NCBI RefSeq assembly: GCF_003997935.1
Contig: NZ_RZQL01000032.1
Location: 1 to 39,329, forward strand
DNA length: 39,329 nt
Source: Mesorhizobium sp. M7A.F.Ca.US.006.01.1.1
Lineage (GTDB): Bacteria > Pseudomonadota > Alphaproteobacteria > Rhizobiales > Rhizobiaceae
Direction: 5' to 3'
Shown: one piece after another, positions 25,812 through 33,517 of the stretch
Layout of the letters: each line of letters begins with the position of its first letter
Numbering within the stretch: position 1 is the stretch's first letter
The notes under the pieces: generated by a model
The model's database searches: none
Seen by the model: only the letters and a program-made list of their open reading frames with translations
What the model was told of the DNA's origin: nothing
Made by a program: the position numbers and the translations under genes

Positions 25812-26675
25812 ATGCATGGCAGCCGTCTTCGCAAGAATTTTCTGACCGCCATGCTGCTCGGTCCGGCGACCGCGTGGCTGGTGGTGTTCCTGGTGCTGCC
25901 GTTCATAGCCATCGCCGTGTTCAGCGTCGGCGAACGGGCGCCGGAAGGCGGCTACCAGGCAGCTTTCACTTTCGCGCAGTATGCCAACCTTCCGGCGCGG
26001 GCGACCGCCTTCTGGAACACGATGGTGCTGGCGCCGGTGGGAGCGCTCGCCTGCCTGCTCGTCGCTTATCCCGTCGCTTATTACCTTGCTCTGCGCGCTC
26101 CGCAACGTTGGCGGCTGATCCTGCTTGCGCTCGTCGTCATCCCGTTCTGGACCAGCCTCCTGATGCGGACCTATGCCTGGATGTACATTCTGGGCGGGCG
26201 CGGCATTCCTGCGCTGCTCGCCTTTGTCAGCATCGAGGATGTCAGGCTGATCAACACGCCGGGCGCGGTGCTGCTCGGCATCGTCTATGGCTACCTGCCG
26301 CTGATGATCCTGCCGATCTATGTCAGCCTCGAACGGCTTGATCGCAGGCTGTTGGAAGCCTCAGCCGATCTCGGCGCGACACCGCTTTCCACCTTCCTGG
26401 GCGTGACCCTGAAACTGTCGCTGCCGGGCGTGATGACCGGCTTCTCGCTGGTGATGATCCTGCTGCTCGGCGAATATCTGATCCCGACGCTGCTCGGCGG
26501 GGGCAAGGTGTTCTTCATCGGCAATGCGCTGGTCGACCTGTTCCTGCAATCGCGCAACTGGCCGTTCGGATCGGCCATCGCCATCACACTGGTGCTGGTA
26601 TCGGTGGTGGTGCTGATTGCCGCAAACCGCATTTCGACCCGGGTTTCCGGCGCCCGCCGGGTGGATCTGATCTGA
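25812..26675 (+). CDS. Polyamine-type ABC transporter permease (PotB-like), system 1
   Basis: A 287-residue BPD_transp_1 permease with six predicted helices, starting LGPATAWLVVFLVLPFIAIAVFSVG. The ATPase-contact EAA loop is LEASADLGATPLSTFLGVTLKLSLPG, in standard form. SLLMRTYAWMYILG and GEYLIPTLLGGGKVFFIGN are PotB-family blocks. The ATG at 25812 (MHGSRLRKNF) is chosen over the upstream extension, which lies in the stem-loop; GGGG is upstream. Its stop overlaps the next start (TGATG). Confidence 0.92.
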   Translation: MHGSRLRKNFLTAMLLGPATAWLVVFLVLPFIAIAVFSVGERAPEGGYQAAFTFAQYANLPARATAFWNTMVLAPVGALACLLVAYPVAYYLALRAPQRWRLILLALVVIPFWTSLLMRTYAWMYILGGRGIPALLAFVSIEDVRLINTPGAVLLGIVYGYLPLMILPIYVSLERLDRRLLEASADLGATPLSTFLGVTLKLSLPGVMTGFSLVMILLLGEYLIPTLLGGGKVFFIGNALVDLFLQSRNWPFGSAIAITLVLVSVVVLIAANRISTRVSGARRVDLI

Positions 26676-27487
26676 TGCGCGCTTTCGTCATTGCCGTCTT
26701 CGCCTTTCTCTATCTGCCGATCGCACTGGTGGTGCTGTTCTCCTTCAACGCCGGTCACCATGCCAGCGAGTTCACCGGTTTTTCGGTGCAATGGTACGGC
26801 AAGGCACTGGCGAACCCGTTCCTGGTCGAAGCGCTGAAGAACAGCCTGTTCATCGCCACCACCAGCGCCTTGCTGGCGGCGCTGTGCGGCACCGCGGCGG
26901 CACTCGGCCTGGCGCGCGTCGGCGTGCGGACCCGCGCGGTCTTCGACGCACTTCTGGGCGCCGCGATCGTCGTTCCGGGCGTCGTGATCGGCATTTCGAC
27001 TCTGGTCGCGCTCGTCCAATTGTTCATCGTCCTCAATCCGTTTCTCGCCTCGATCTGGCCCGACGACCAGCCGCCGCGGCTGGCGCTCGGCTACGGTTCG
27101 ATCATCGCGGCGCACGGGCTGTTCTCGATGGCGCTGGTGACGATGATCGTCGGCACGCGGCTCGGCAGCCTCGACCGCAATCTGGTCGAGGCGTCGAGCG
27201 ATCTCTACGCGACACCGTTGACGACGTTCCGCTCGATCGTGCTGCCGCAGATCATGCCGGCGGTCGTTGCCGGCTTCCTGCTGGCCTTCACCTTTTCCTT
27301 CGACGATTTCATCATCGCCTTCTTCGTCGCCGGCGCGCAGACGACGCTGCCGATCTATGTCTTCGCGTCGATCCGGCGCGGCGTGACGCCGGAGATCAAC
27401 GCCATCGCGACGATCGTGCTCGTCGCTTCCGTGCTGCTCGTGGTGCTTGCCCAATGGCAGTTGCGCCAGCGCAAGCCGTCGAACTGA
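26675..27487 (+). CDS. Polyamine-type ABC transporter permease (PotC-like), system 1
   Basis: A 270-residue BPD_transp_1 permease with six predicted helices. AFLYLPIALVVLFSFNAG and SVQWYGKALANPFLVEALKNSL are typical PotC N-terminal blocks, and TFSFDDFIIAFFVAGAQTTLPIYVF is the C-terminal one. The EAA loop reads VEASSDLYATPLTTFRSIVLP: the normally invariant Gly is a Tyr (codon 27206-27208), unlike the other three Pot-type permeases in this window. It starts inside the previous stop (TGATG), so translation is coupled. The SDR gene begins 10 bp after it. Confidence 0.92.
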   Translation: MRAFVIAVFAFLYLPIALVVLFSFNAGHHASEFTGFSVQWYGKALANPFLVEALKNSLFIATTSALLAALCGTAAALGLARVGVRTRAVFDALLGAAIVVPGVVIGISTLVALVQLFIVLNPFLASIWPDDQPPRLALGYGSIIAAHGLFSMALVTMIVGTRLGSLDRNLVEASSDLYATPLTTFRSIVLPQIMPAVVAGFLLAFTFSFDDFIIAFFVAGAQTTLPIYVFASIRRGVTPEINAIATIVLVASVLLVVLAQWQLRQRKPSN

Positions 27488-27497
27488 AAGCCGTACC

Positions 27498-28259
27498 ATG
27501 ATCCTCAAAGACCGCATCGCCGTGGTGACAGGCGCCGGCTCCGGCATCGGGCGCGCCGGCGCCATGATCATGGCCAGGGAAGGCGCGGTGGTCGTCATCG
27601 CCGACAGGGATCAGGCCGCCGGCGAAACAACGGCTTCGGACATCCGCGCGGTGGGTGGCCAAGCCGAGGCGATCACCACCGATGTCGCTGATGATGCGGC
27701 GGTCGAACAGCTCATTGCCGGCACGCTCGACAGATACGGTCGCATCGACATCCTGCACAATCACGCCGGCATCCAGGTCGGCGGTACGCTGACCGAAGTG
27801 GAGGTCGGCGGCATGGATGCCTCGTGGCGGGTCAATGTGCGGGCGCAGTTCCTGGCGGCGAGGCAGGTCATGCCCTCGATGATCGCGCAAGGCGGCGGAG
27901 TCATCCTCAACACCGCCTCCAATTCGGGCGTGTTCTACGACCGCGAGATGATTGCCTACGCAACCTCCAAACATGCGGTGGTGGCAATGACACGGCAGAT
28001 GTCGCTCGACTATGCCCGGCACAATGTGCGCGTCAACGCGCTCTGCCCGGGATGGGTCGACACGCCGTTCAACGAACCGTTCATCGCCCAGATGGGCGGA
28101 CGCGGGGCGATCGAAACCTATGTCCGGACCAAGATCCCGATGGGCCGCTGGGCGAGCGCCGATGAGATCGCCGAAGCGATCCTGTTCCTTGTCTCCGACC
28201 GTTCATCCTTCATGACCGGCCAGGCGCTGGTAATCGACGGCGGTGAAAGTATCGGCTGA
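27498..28259 (+). CDS. Short-chain dehydrogenase/reductase
   Basis: A 253-residue classical SDR. The cofactor loop is VVTGAGSGIGRAG, with an acidic residue in VVIADRDQ at the end of the second strand that favours NAD(H). NHAGIQ is the NNAG-type motif. The catalytic residues are Ser141 (or Ser143), Tyr154 and Lys158 in AYATSKHA. The C-terminal FLVSDRSSFMTGQALVIDGG is standard. It begins 10 bp after the potC-like gene, so it is probably the last gene of that operon and oxidises or reduces the imported compound or a product of it. The substrate cannot be read from sequence. Confidence 0.92.
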   Translation: MILKDRIAVVTGAGSGIGRAGAMIMAREGAVVVIADRDQAAGETTASDIRAVGGQAEAITTDVADDAAVEQLIAGTLDRYGRIDILHNHAGIQVGGTLTEVEVGGMDASWRVNVRAQFLAARQVMPSMIAQGGGVILNTASNSGVFYDREMIAYATSKHAVVAMTRQMSLDYARHNVRVNALCPGWVDTPFNEPFIAQMGGRGAIETYVRTKIPMGRWASADEIAEAILFLVSDRSSFMTGQALVIDGGESIG

Positions 28260-28563
28260 GCGGCGGCGTTTTCGATGTCGGGCTCTCCTGTCTCAAAACC
28301 TTTGGATACCCTACGACCGTCACCATCACCGTGCCTGCAGCCGGAGGTCAGGACCATGGTCTGGCCGGGCATGGGACTTCAGTGCCATGGCTGCTCAAAG
28401 TCGCAGATTTATCTTTATTATCAGCCGGTTGTGGGATCTGTTGATTGCCAGATCGCGTATTGAGACCGCATTTGTCCAAAGTTTACTCTGTACAATTAGC
28501 GATTCCTCATACGACGGTCGCGTAGCGGTTGGGCGAAGGTGGCGTTCCTCGAGGAGGTTTACC
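28260..28563. other. Intergenic region without a recognisable gene
   Basis: About 300 bp between the SDR gene and the Gly/Asn-rich gene, with a lower GC stretch at 28395-28500. A TACAAT hexamer at 28491-28496 could be a -10 element but has no good -35 partner. GAGGAGG at 28552-28558 is a strong ribosome binding site for the next gene. A 62-codon open frame at 28275-28463 has no start signal or recognisable content. Confidence 0.4.
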
Positions 28564-29280
28564 ATGACAAACCGAAAAACTCTGCTGGCGGCGCTTGCCG
28601 CATTGGCGCTCCTGGCATCTCCGGCGCTCGCCGGCAATGGGCACGGCGGTGGCGGTGGCAATGCCGGAGGCAACGGGCATGGCAACGGCGGTAGCAATGG
28701 CAACGGCGGCGGCAATGGCAATGGCAAGAGCGGCGCTTCGCACGGCAAGTCGTCGTCGGCCCCCGGGCAGGTGGCCAAAGCGGACGACACCACGGTCGAC
28801 AAGGCCACCAAGGTTTCGTCCGTGCCCAAAGGCAAGAACATCCACGCCAAGCTTGGCCGGGTGAGCTCGCTGAAGCGCAACATCAACGCCTATATGAACT
28901 CGAAGAGCAAGAAATTCGCCGCCCTTCAGGCATTCGTGACGCAGTCCGCCAAAGCCAAGGTCGCTCAGGCCGCCGCCGACGCAGCACAGGCTAAGCTGGA
29001 TGCGCTGACGTCCCTGACACCCGATCAGATTGCCGCGATGTCGCCCGAAGATCAGGCGGCCCTGCCTGGGAAGATAGCTGCTCTGCAGGCCGAGGTCGCT
29101 GCCGACAACGCTGCTGCTGCTGCGGCCGCGGTCGGCACCGATGATGCATCGCTCGACGCGGCACTGGCGGATATGGCCAACAAGCCCGTCGACGCCGCGG
29201 TCACGTCCTGGGCTCAGGGCGTTCTTGCCGAAAAGATCGACCAGACAGCTGCCGCGATGCAGACGGAAACGACGCCGTAA
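28564..29280 (+). CDS. Secreted Gly/Asn-rich then Ala-rich protein of unknown function
   Basis: A 238-residue protein with a clear Sec signal peptide (MTNRKTLLAALAALALLASPALA, cleavage near residue 23). Residues 24-57 are a low-complexity Gly/Asn/His stretch of GNG-type repeats. Then comes a basic Lys/Ser part (about 58-125, including NIHAKLGRVSSLKRNINAYM). Residues about 125-235 are Ala-rich and helical (AKVAQAAADAAQAKLDALTSL), suited to a coiled coil. Similar proteins are found in rhizobia and remain hypothetical. GAGGAGG 5 bp before the ATG indicates strong translation, and a good terminator follows, so it is its own transcription unit. A periplasmic or surface role is an inference from the signal peptide only. 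Confidence 0.82.
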   Translation: MTNRKTLLAALAALALLASPALAGNGHGGGGGNAGGNGHGNGGSNGNGGGNGNGKSGASHGKSSSAPGQVAKADDTTVDKATKVSSVPKGKNIHAKLGRVSSLKRNINAYMNSKSKKFAALQAFVTQSAKAKVAQAAADAAQAKLDALTSLTPDQIAAMSPEDQAALPGKIAALQAEVAADNAAAAAAAVGTDDASLDAALADMANKPVDAAVTSWAQGVLAEKIDQTAAAMQTETTP

Positions 29281-29318
29281 CGAATCGCCGCCGAAACGGC
29301 AGTGGTCAGTCAAAGAAG

Positions 29319-29352
29319 ATGCCGCCGGGTTTCACTCGGCGGCATTGCCTTT
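29319..29352 (+). terminator. Rho-independent terminator after the Gly/Asn-rich gene
   Basis: ATGCCGCC (29319-29326) and GGCGGCAT (29338-29345) form a perfect 8-bp stem around an 11-nt loop, followed by TGCCTTTTC. It lies 38 bp after the stop. Confidence 0.75.
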
Positions 29353-29402
29353 TCCCGCTCATGGTCGGTCTGGCTATCCAGAGATAGCGGGGTTCGAAAC
29401 AC

Positions 29403-30917
29403 TCAGACGTGCTTTCGGCCGCCGGTCTCGCGGAACCAGCTGTCGGGATAGGGGTACCACCAGTCCTGGATCGCAGGCTTGTGGTCGATGATCACCATCT
29501 TCGAGCGGCGGAAGGCATCGAGCCCCTGGCGTCCGAGTTCGCGGCCGAGGCCCGAGGCCTTCCAACCGCCGAAGGGCAGGGCGTCATTGTCAATCAGCGG
29601 GTTGTTGACCCAGACCATGCCGGCTTCGAGCCGTTCCGCCGCCTCATGCGCCTCGGCCAGATCGGTGGTGAAGACAGAGGCGCCGAGCCCGAACGGGCTA
29701 TCATTGGCAAGCCGGATCGCCTCGTCGAAATCCTTGACCCGGCAGATGGCGGCGACGGGCCCAAAGCACTCTTCGCGCACGATCGCCATATCAGGGGTGA
29801 CGCCGGTCAGGATGGTCGGCTCGTAGAACCAGCCGGTGTTGTGTGCCGGCGGGATGCGCGCGCCGGTGACTGCGACGGCGCCATGGGCAATGGCGTCGTC
29901 GACGAGACGCATGACCTTGGCGCGCGCGCTTTCGCTGACCAGCGGGCCGATCTCGGTCTTGTCCATGCCATTGCCGATGCGCAACGCCCGTGTCCTTTCG
30001 GCGAAAAGCGCGACGAAGCGGTCATGCACGGCATCGACGACGAAGAAGCGCTCGGCCGAAGTGCAGACTTGGCCGGTGAGGTGGAAGGCGGCGGTGACGC
30101 TGCCGGCTGCCGCGATCTCAAGCGGGGCATGCTCGCTTATGATCAGCGGGTCACTGCCGCCGGCTTCGATGACGCAAGGCTTCATGTGTTCGGCGCAGGC
30201 CACCGCCACCGCCTTGCCGGCGGCGACCGAGCCGGTGAAGGCGACCGCATGGGTGCGATCTGACGCGATCAGCGCCTGCGCCGTCGCCGCGTCGCCGGGC
30301 AGGCAGGAGACCAGGCCTTCCGGCAGCGAGCGGAACACGGTCATGTAGTCCAGCGTCGACAGCGTCGTCGCCTCGGCCGGCTTGATGATGCAGGCATTGC
30401 CCGCGGCGAGCGATGCGGCGACCGTCCAGCACATCAACAGGATCGGGAAGTTGTAGGGCATGATGTGGACGGAGACGCCATAGGGCTCATAGCGCGCATA
30501 CTGGAACGAACCGGCCTGCGTCGTGCCGGCGATCTTGCCGGCATCGTCGCGCGCCATCTCGGCATAGTAGCGGAAGATCGGCGCGCAATTGGCGATCTCG
30601 CCGATCGCTTCGGGGTAGGGTTTGCCCATCTCGCGCACCATCAGTTCGGCGCAACGCGTGAAGTCCGCCGCCTCGATGGCGTTGGCGACGGCATGCAGAT
30701 GCCTGGCCCGGCTCTTGGCGTCGAGCTTTTTCCAGGCGGCCTGCGCCCTGGTTGCCGCCGTGAGCACAGTGTCGATCTCGCCGTCGCTGGCGGCGGCAAT
30801 GGCGCCGACGGTTTCCAGCGTCGCGGGATCGATCACCGGTTTCATCGTGCCCGTCATCGGCCGATAGTCCGGATTGACGAAGAAGGCCGGTCGGTCAGCG
30901 GAGAAATCCATGGGCAT
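29403..30917 (-). CDS. NAD(P)-dependent aldehyde dehydrogenase
   Basis: A 504-residue member of the ALDH superfamily. The catalytic nucleophile is Cys285 in GQVCTSAERFFV and the general base Glu251 in CVIEAGGSDP. The oxyanion Asn is in IMPYNFPILLMC, NAD-binding residues are in IIKPAEATT and AFTGSVAAGKAV, and EECFGPVAAI and NNPLIDNDALPFGGWKASGLGRE close the fold. It oxidises an aldehyde to the acid; the family resemblance is to succinate-semialdehyde and amino-aldehyde dehydrogenases, but the substrate is not determined by these motifs. It is the last gene of the nine-gene minus-strand operon and starts 14 bp after the first cupin's stop. Confidence 0.93.
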   Translation of the reverse strand: MPMDFSADRPAFFVNPDYRPMTGTMKPVIDPATLETVGAIAAASDGEIDTVLTAATRAQAAWKKLDAKSRARHLHAVANAIEAADFTRCAELMVREMGKPYPEAIGEIANCAPIFRYYAEMARDDAGKIAGTTQAGSFQYARYEPYGVSVHIMPYNFPILLMCWTVAASLAAGNACIIKPAEATTLSTLDYMTVFRSLPEGLVSCLPGDAATAQALIASDRTHAVAFTGSVAAGKAVAVACAEHMKPCVIEAGGSDPLIISEHAPLEIAAAGSVTAAFHLTGQVCTSAERFFVVDAVHDRFVALFAERTRALRIGNGMDKTEIGPLVSESARAKVMRLVDDAIAHGAVAVTGARIPPAHNTGWFYEPTILTGVTPDMAIVREECFGPVAAICRVKDFDEAIRLANDSPFGLGASVFTTDLAEAHEAAERLEAGMVWVNNPLIDNDALPFGGWKASGLGRELGRQGLDAFRRSKMVIIDHKPAIQDWWYPYPDSWFRETGGRKHV

Positions 30918-30931
30918 CCTCTCAGATCCGC

Positions 30932-31276
30932 TCAGCGGATCATGTAGACCTTCTTGATGGTCTCATGGACGGTGCAGACACCTTTCCAGTCCTGCGGAAA
31001 GAAGGCTGCCGTATCCGGCTCGATCTCGATGAGCTCGCCGGATTCATGCACATAGGTGCAGCGCCCTTCGAGGAAATGGCAGAACTCGTCGCGGGTGACA
31101 TGGCAGTGCCATTTGCCCGGAGTGCAGACCCACAGCCCGCATTCGGAGCGGCCTTCCGGCCCCTTGTACAGCAGCTTGCCCGAGGTATGGGATTGGCCCT
31201 CGATCATGGTCGGGATGACGCCCCAGTCGACGAGGTCGGTAATGGCGAGCGGGGATTTCATGATGGGTGTGGTCAT
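30932..31276 (-). CDS. Small cupin 1 (DUF861/EutQ-like), with HxH metal motif
   Basis: A 114-residue single cupin domain. GLWVCTPGKWHCHVTRDEFCHFLEG contains the classical cupin motif 1 pattern H-x-H-x4-E-x6-G (His57, His59, Glu64, Gly71). Motif 2 holds FFPQDWKGVCTVHE with His104. It therefore keeps all four usual metal ligands. The start ATG at 31276 (MTTPIMKS) has AAGGAAA upstream; the frame to 31309 overlaps cupin 2. It lies between cupin 2 (23-bp gap) and the aldehyde dehydrogenase. The family includes (S)-ureidoglycine aminohydrolase and EutQ, but no reaction can be assigned here. Confidence 0.87.
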   Translation of the reverse strand: MTTPIMKSPLAITDLVDWGVIPTMIEGQSHTSGKLLYKGPEGRSECGLWVCTPGKWHCHVTRDEFCHFLEGRCTYVHESGELIEIEPDTAAFFPQDWKGVCTVHETIKKVYMIR

Positions 31277-31299
31277 GTCGATTTCCTTGAAAGGGGTGC

Positions 31300-31662
31300 T
31301 CAGCGGCACATGAAGGCCTTGGTCAGCGTTTGCGTGATGATGGAGATGCCGGTCCAGCCGGCGGGGAAGAACACCAGCGTGCCGGCCTCGACCGGGATCT
31401 CTTCGCCGTCGTCATGGACATAGCTGCCACGGCCCGAGAGGAAATGGCAGAACTCGTCGGCGGCAAAGGTGACCTTGCGCGCGCCCGGCGTGCACGACCA
31501 CAGGCCGCATTCGCTGGAGCCGTCCAGGTTCTGCGACAGGATCTTGCCCGAGGCGCGCGGCGAGCCGGCGAGCGTGTTGCTGCCCGCGCCCCAGTCCTCC
31601 AGTTCCACGCTCGAGGCCTTCGGCCAGTGCGGTGTCGGCATGTCGTCAAGCTCCGTGGTCAC
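31300..31662 (-). CDS. Small cupin 2 (DUF861/EutQ-like), metal ligands replaced
   Basis: A 120-residue cupin, clearly a paralogue of its two neighbours (shared WxCTPG, DEFCHF, FFPAGWTG and a Tyr/Phe-Met C-terminus). The positions of the two motif 1 histidines are Lys63 and Thr65, and the motif 2 histidine is Thr110. Only the Glu (Glu70) remains, so it is unlikely to bind a metal in the usual way. It starts with a GTG that overlaps the stop of cupin 3 by four bases (GTGA), so the two are translationally coupled. It may be a structural partner or bind a ligand without catalysis (inference). Confidence 0.85.
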   Translation of the reverse strand: MTTELDDMPTPHWPKASSVELEDWGAGSNTLAGSPRASGKILSQNLDGSSECGLWSCTPGARKVTFAADEFCHFLSGRGSYVHDDGEEIPVEAGTLVFFPAGWTGISIITQTLTKAFMCR

Positions 31663-32009
31663 GCCAGCATGTAGACGTTGCGCATGGTCTCATGCACCGT
31701 GCATTCGCCCGTCCAGCCGGCGGGGAACATGACCACGGTGCCGGTGGAGACTTCTATCACCTCACCGACATCCGACCGGTAGGTCGCGCGGCCGGCGACG
31801 AAATGGCACAATTCGTCGCGCGGGATCGAGAGCCGCCAGCGGCCTGGCGTGCAGACCCAAATGCCGGATTCCGGCTGGTTGTTCGGGCCCTTGTGCACGA
31901 GTTTGCCGGTCGAGTGGGAGGCGCCTGACAATGCGTCGGGTTGGGCGCCCCAGTCGACGAGATCGGTTCGGGTGGTGGCCTGGTAGAGGTGTGGGGCGGA
32001 GGAGGTCAT
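31659..32009 (-). CDS. Small cupin 3 (DUF861/EutQ-like), partial metal site
   Basis: A 116-residue cupin paralogue. Motif 1 reads GRWRLSIPRDELCHFVAG, with Arg59 and Ser61 in place of the two histidines, Glu66 kept; motif 2 keeps His106 in ECTVHE. The start ATG at 32009 (MTSSAPHLYQ) has AAGGAG about 10 bp upstream. The frame runs open to 32165, but that part lies in the family-A repeat and is not cupin. It is the first of the three cupins in transcription order and is separated from the glycosyltransferase gene by a 220-bp gap that holds the repeat. Confidence 0.85.
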   Translation of the reverse strand: MTSSAPHLYQATTRTDLVDWGAQPDALSGASHSTGKLVHKGPNNQPESGIWVCTPGRWRLSIPRDELCHFVAGRATYRSDVGEVIEVSTGTVVMFPAGWTGECTVHETMRNVYMLA

Positions 32010-32050
32010 GCGGACGCTCCTTTGCACGTGTCGAAGCAGTGCTCTACGGC

Positions 32051-32209
32051 GCCCCCCCCCTCTGTCCTGCCGGACATCTCCCCCTGAAGGGGGGAGATTG
32101 GCAGTTCCTGCGGCGGCGTTTTCCTTACGACCTTTGCGGTTGGCGAAAGCGGTGATGACAGCCAATCTCCCCCCTTGAGGGGGAGATGGCCGGCAGGACA
32201 GAGGGGGGT
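32051..32209. repeat. Long inverted repeat, family A (second copy, about 159 bp)
   Basis: The outer arms (32051-32102 and 32161-32209) are near-perfect inverted repeats built of CCCCCCTCTGTCCTGCCGG, CATCTCCCCC and GGGGGGAGATTGGC blocks. It is the same family as 20145-20297. The left arm carries a run of nine C. It interrupts the minus-strand operon between the glycosyltransferase and cupin 3. Confidence 0.8.
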
Positions 32210-32229
32210 GCTCAGGCGCGACATCTCGA

Positions 32230-33504
32230 TCACAGCAACCCCTCCAACAACCCGGCGGCTTTCTCCGGCCCGTTCTGCCCCTGCATTTGCCCAGATGTCT
32301 TCGCCAGCTTGGCCTTCATCTTCGGATCGGTCAGGCAGGCTTCGATCTTGGCTATCAGCTCGGCATCGGTCCAGTCGTAGCGCGGCATGCCGAAACCGTG
32401 GCCGGTTTCCTCGACGCGGGTGGCGTTGTCGTGACCGTCCCAGACATAGGGCATGATGATCGCCGGCTTGCCGAAATAGAGGCACTCGGTGAACGAGTTA
32501 TTGCCGCCATGGTGGATCACCGCATCGACCTGCGGAATGACCGAAGGCTGCGGGAACCAGCTCTCGACGATCACGTTGCCGGGTACGTCCGTGTACTGGT
32601 CCTTGTAGCCGCCGACATTGACCAGCGCGCGGTAGCGCGTCTTGCCTAGCGTCGCGATGATGCGCTTCAACAGGTCGACATCGCCGGCGCCGAGGCTGCC
32701 GAAGGAGACATAGAGCAGCGGCCCGTCATTGTTTTTGGTGAATGTCGGCACCGTGTAGGGTTTCTCCTGCCGCACGCAGCCTTCCAGATACTGGAACTTT
32801 GCCGGGTCGAGCGGATAGCGGCGCTTGAACTTTGCCGCTTCGGGATAGAGCAGCAGGTTCAAATAGGGCGAGGCCTCGAAGAACTGGCCGATCGGATAAG
32901 GCTCCTCATGGTTGGCGGTGAGGAAGCCGTTGAAGTCGTCATGGATCGGCCTGATCACCGCGTTGAAGTGGTCCCGATAGCGCTGGTGACCGGCATGGTC
33001 GTTCTCGCCGCAACCCGAGAGATGCGGCGGGATGTCTTCGTCCTCGATCTCGTTTTCCGAACACGAGATGATGCGCACCCACGGCTTGCCGCACTGCTTG
33101 ATGGCCGGGAACAGGATGACGTTGTCGACGCAGATGACATCCGGCTTGATGCTGGCCAGAACGCGCGGCAAATCCTTCTGCGCCCATTTGGCGCTGTCGA
33201 CGATCGCCGTCCAGCAATCCTTGACGTAATTGTCGACCTGATCGTAAGGCGATTTGCGGAAGTTGGGGATGTGGCCGTTGATGAAATCCTCCCAGAATTT
33301 CGCCATCTGTTCGGGCGGCATCGGCTCCGACAGGTTCACCGGATGCGCCTCGAAGCCGTAGCCCTTGTAGACATCGACGAAGCCGGGGTCGGACAGGAAA
33401 ACGGCCTTGTGGCCGCGCGCCTCGACCGCCTGGGCAATGCCGACGGAATTGAGCGCCGGGCCGTAGGCCGCTTCTGGAAAAAACGCGATCGTCTTCTGCG
33501 CCAT
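32230..33504 (-). CDS. Glycosyltransferase, GT1/UGT-like (GT-B fold), first paralogue
   Basis: A 424-residue GT-B protein of the UGT/MGT group. The C-terminal half has the nucleotide-sugar motif in degenerate form: VIHHGGNNSFTECLYFGKPAIIMP, then YVWDGHDNATRVEETGHG, where the usual Asp-Gln sugar contact is Asp-Gly. LLYVSFGSLGAGD is the start of the C-terminal domain. At the N-terminus (TIAFFPEAAYGPALNSVGIAQAV) the position of the usual catalytic His (GHVNP type) holds Tyr-Gly-Pro. It should transfer a sugar from an NDP-sugar to a small acceptor, but the missing His leaves the mechanism open. The ATG at 33504 lies 13 bp after the potA-like gene. A paralogue starts at 38757. Confidence 0.85.
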   Translation of the reverse strand: MAQKTIAFFPEAAYGPALNSVGIAQAVEARGHKAVFLSDPGFVDVYKGYGFEAHPVNLSEPMPPEQMAKFWEDFINGHIPNFRKSPYDQVDNYVKDCWTAIVDSAKWAQKDLPRVLASIKPDVICVDNVILFPAIKQCGKPWVRIISCSENEIEDEDIPPHLSGCGENDHAGHQRYRDHFNAVIRPIHDDFNGFLTANHEEPYPIGQFFEASPYLNLLLYPEAAKFKRRYPLDPAKFQYLEGCVRQEKPYTVPTFTKNNDGPLLYVSFGSLGAGDVDLLKRIIATLGKTRYRALVNVGGYKDQYTDVPGNVIVESWFPQPSVIPQVDAVIHHGGNNSFTECLYFGKPAIIMPYVWDGHDNATRVEETGHGFGMPRYDWTDAELIAKIEACLTDPKMKAKLAKTSGQMQGQNGPEKAAGLLEGLL

Positions 33505-33517
33505 CAAGCTTCTCCTG

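Noticed and set aside
28275..28463. A 62-codon open frame between the SDR and the Gly/Asn-rich gene
   Set aside because: No ribosome site, no recognisable composition and short length.
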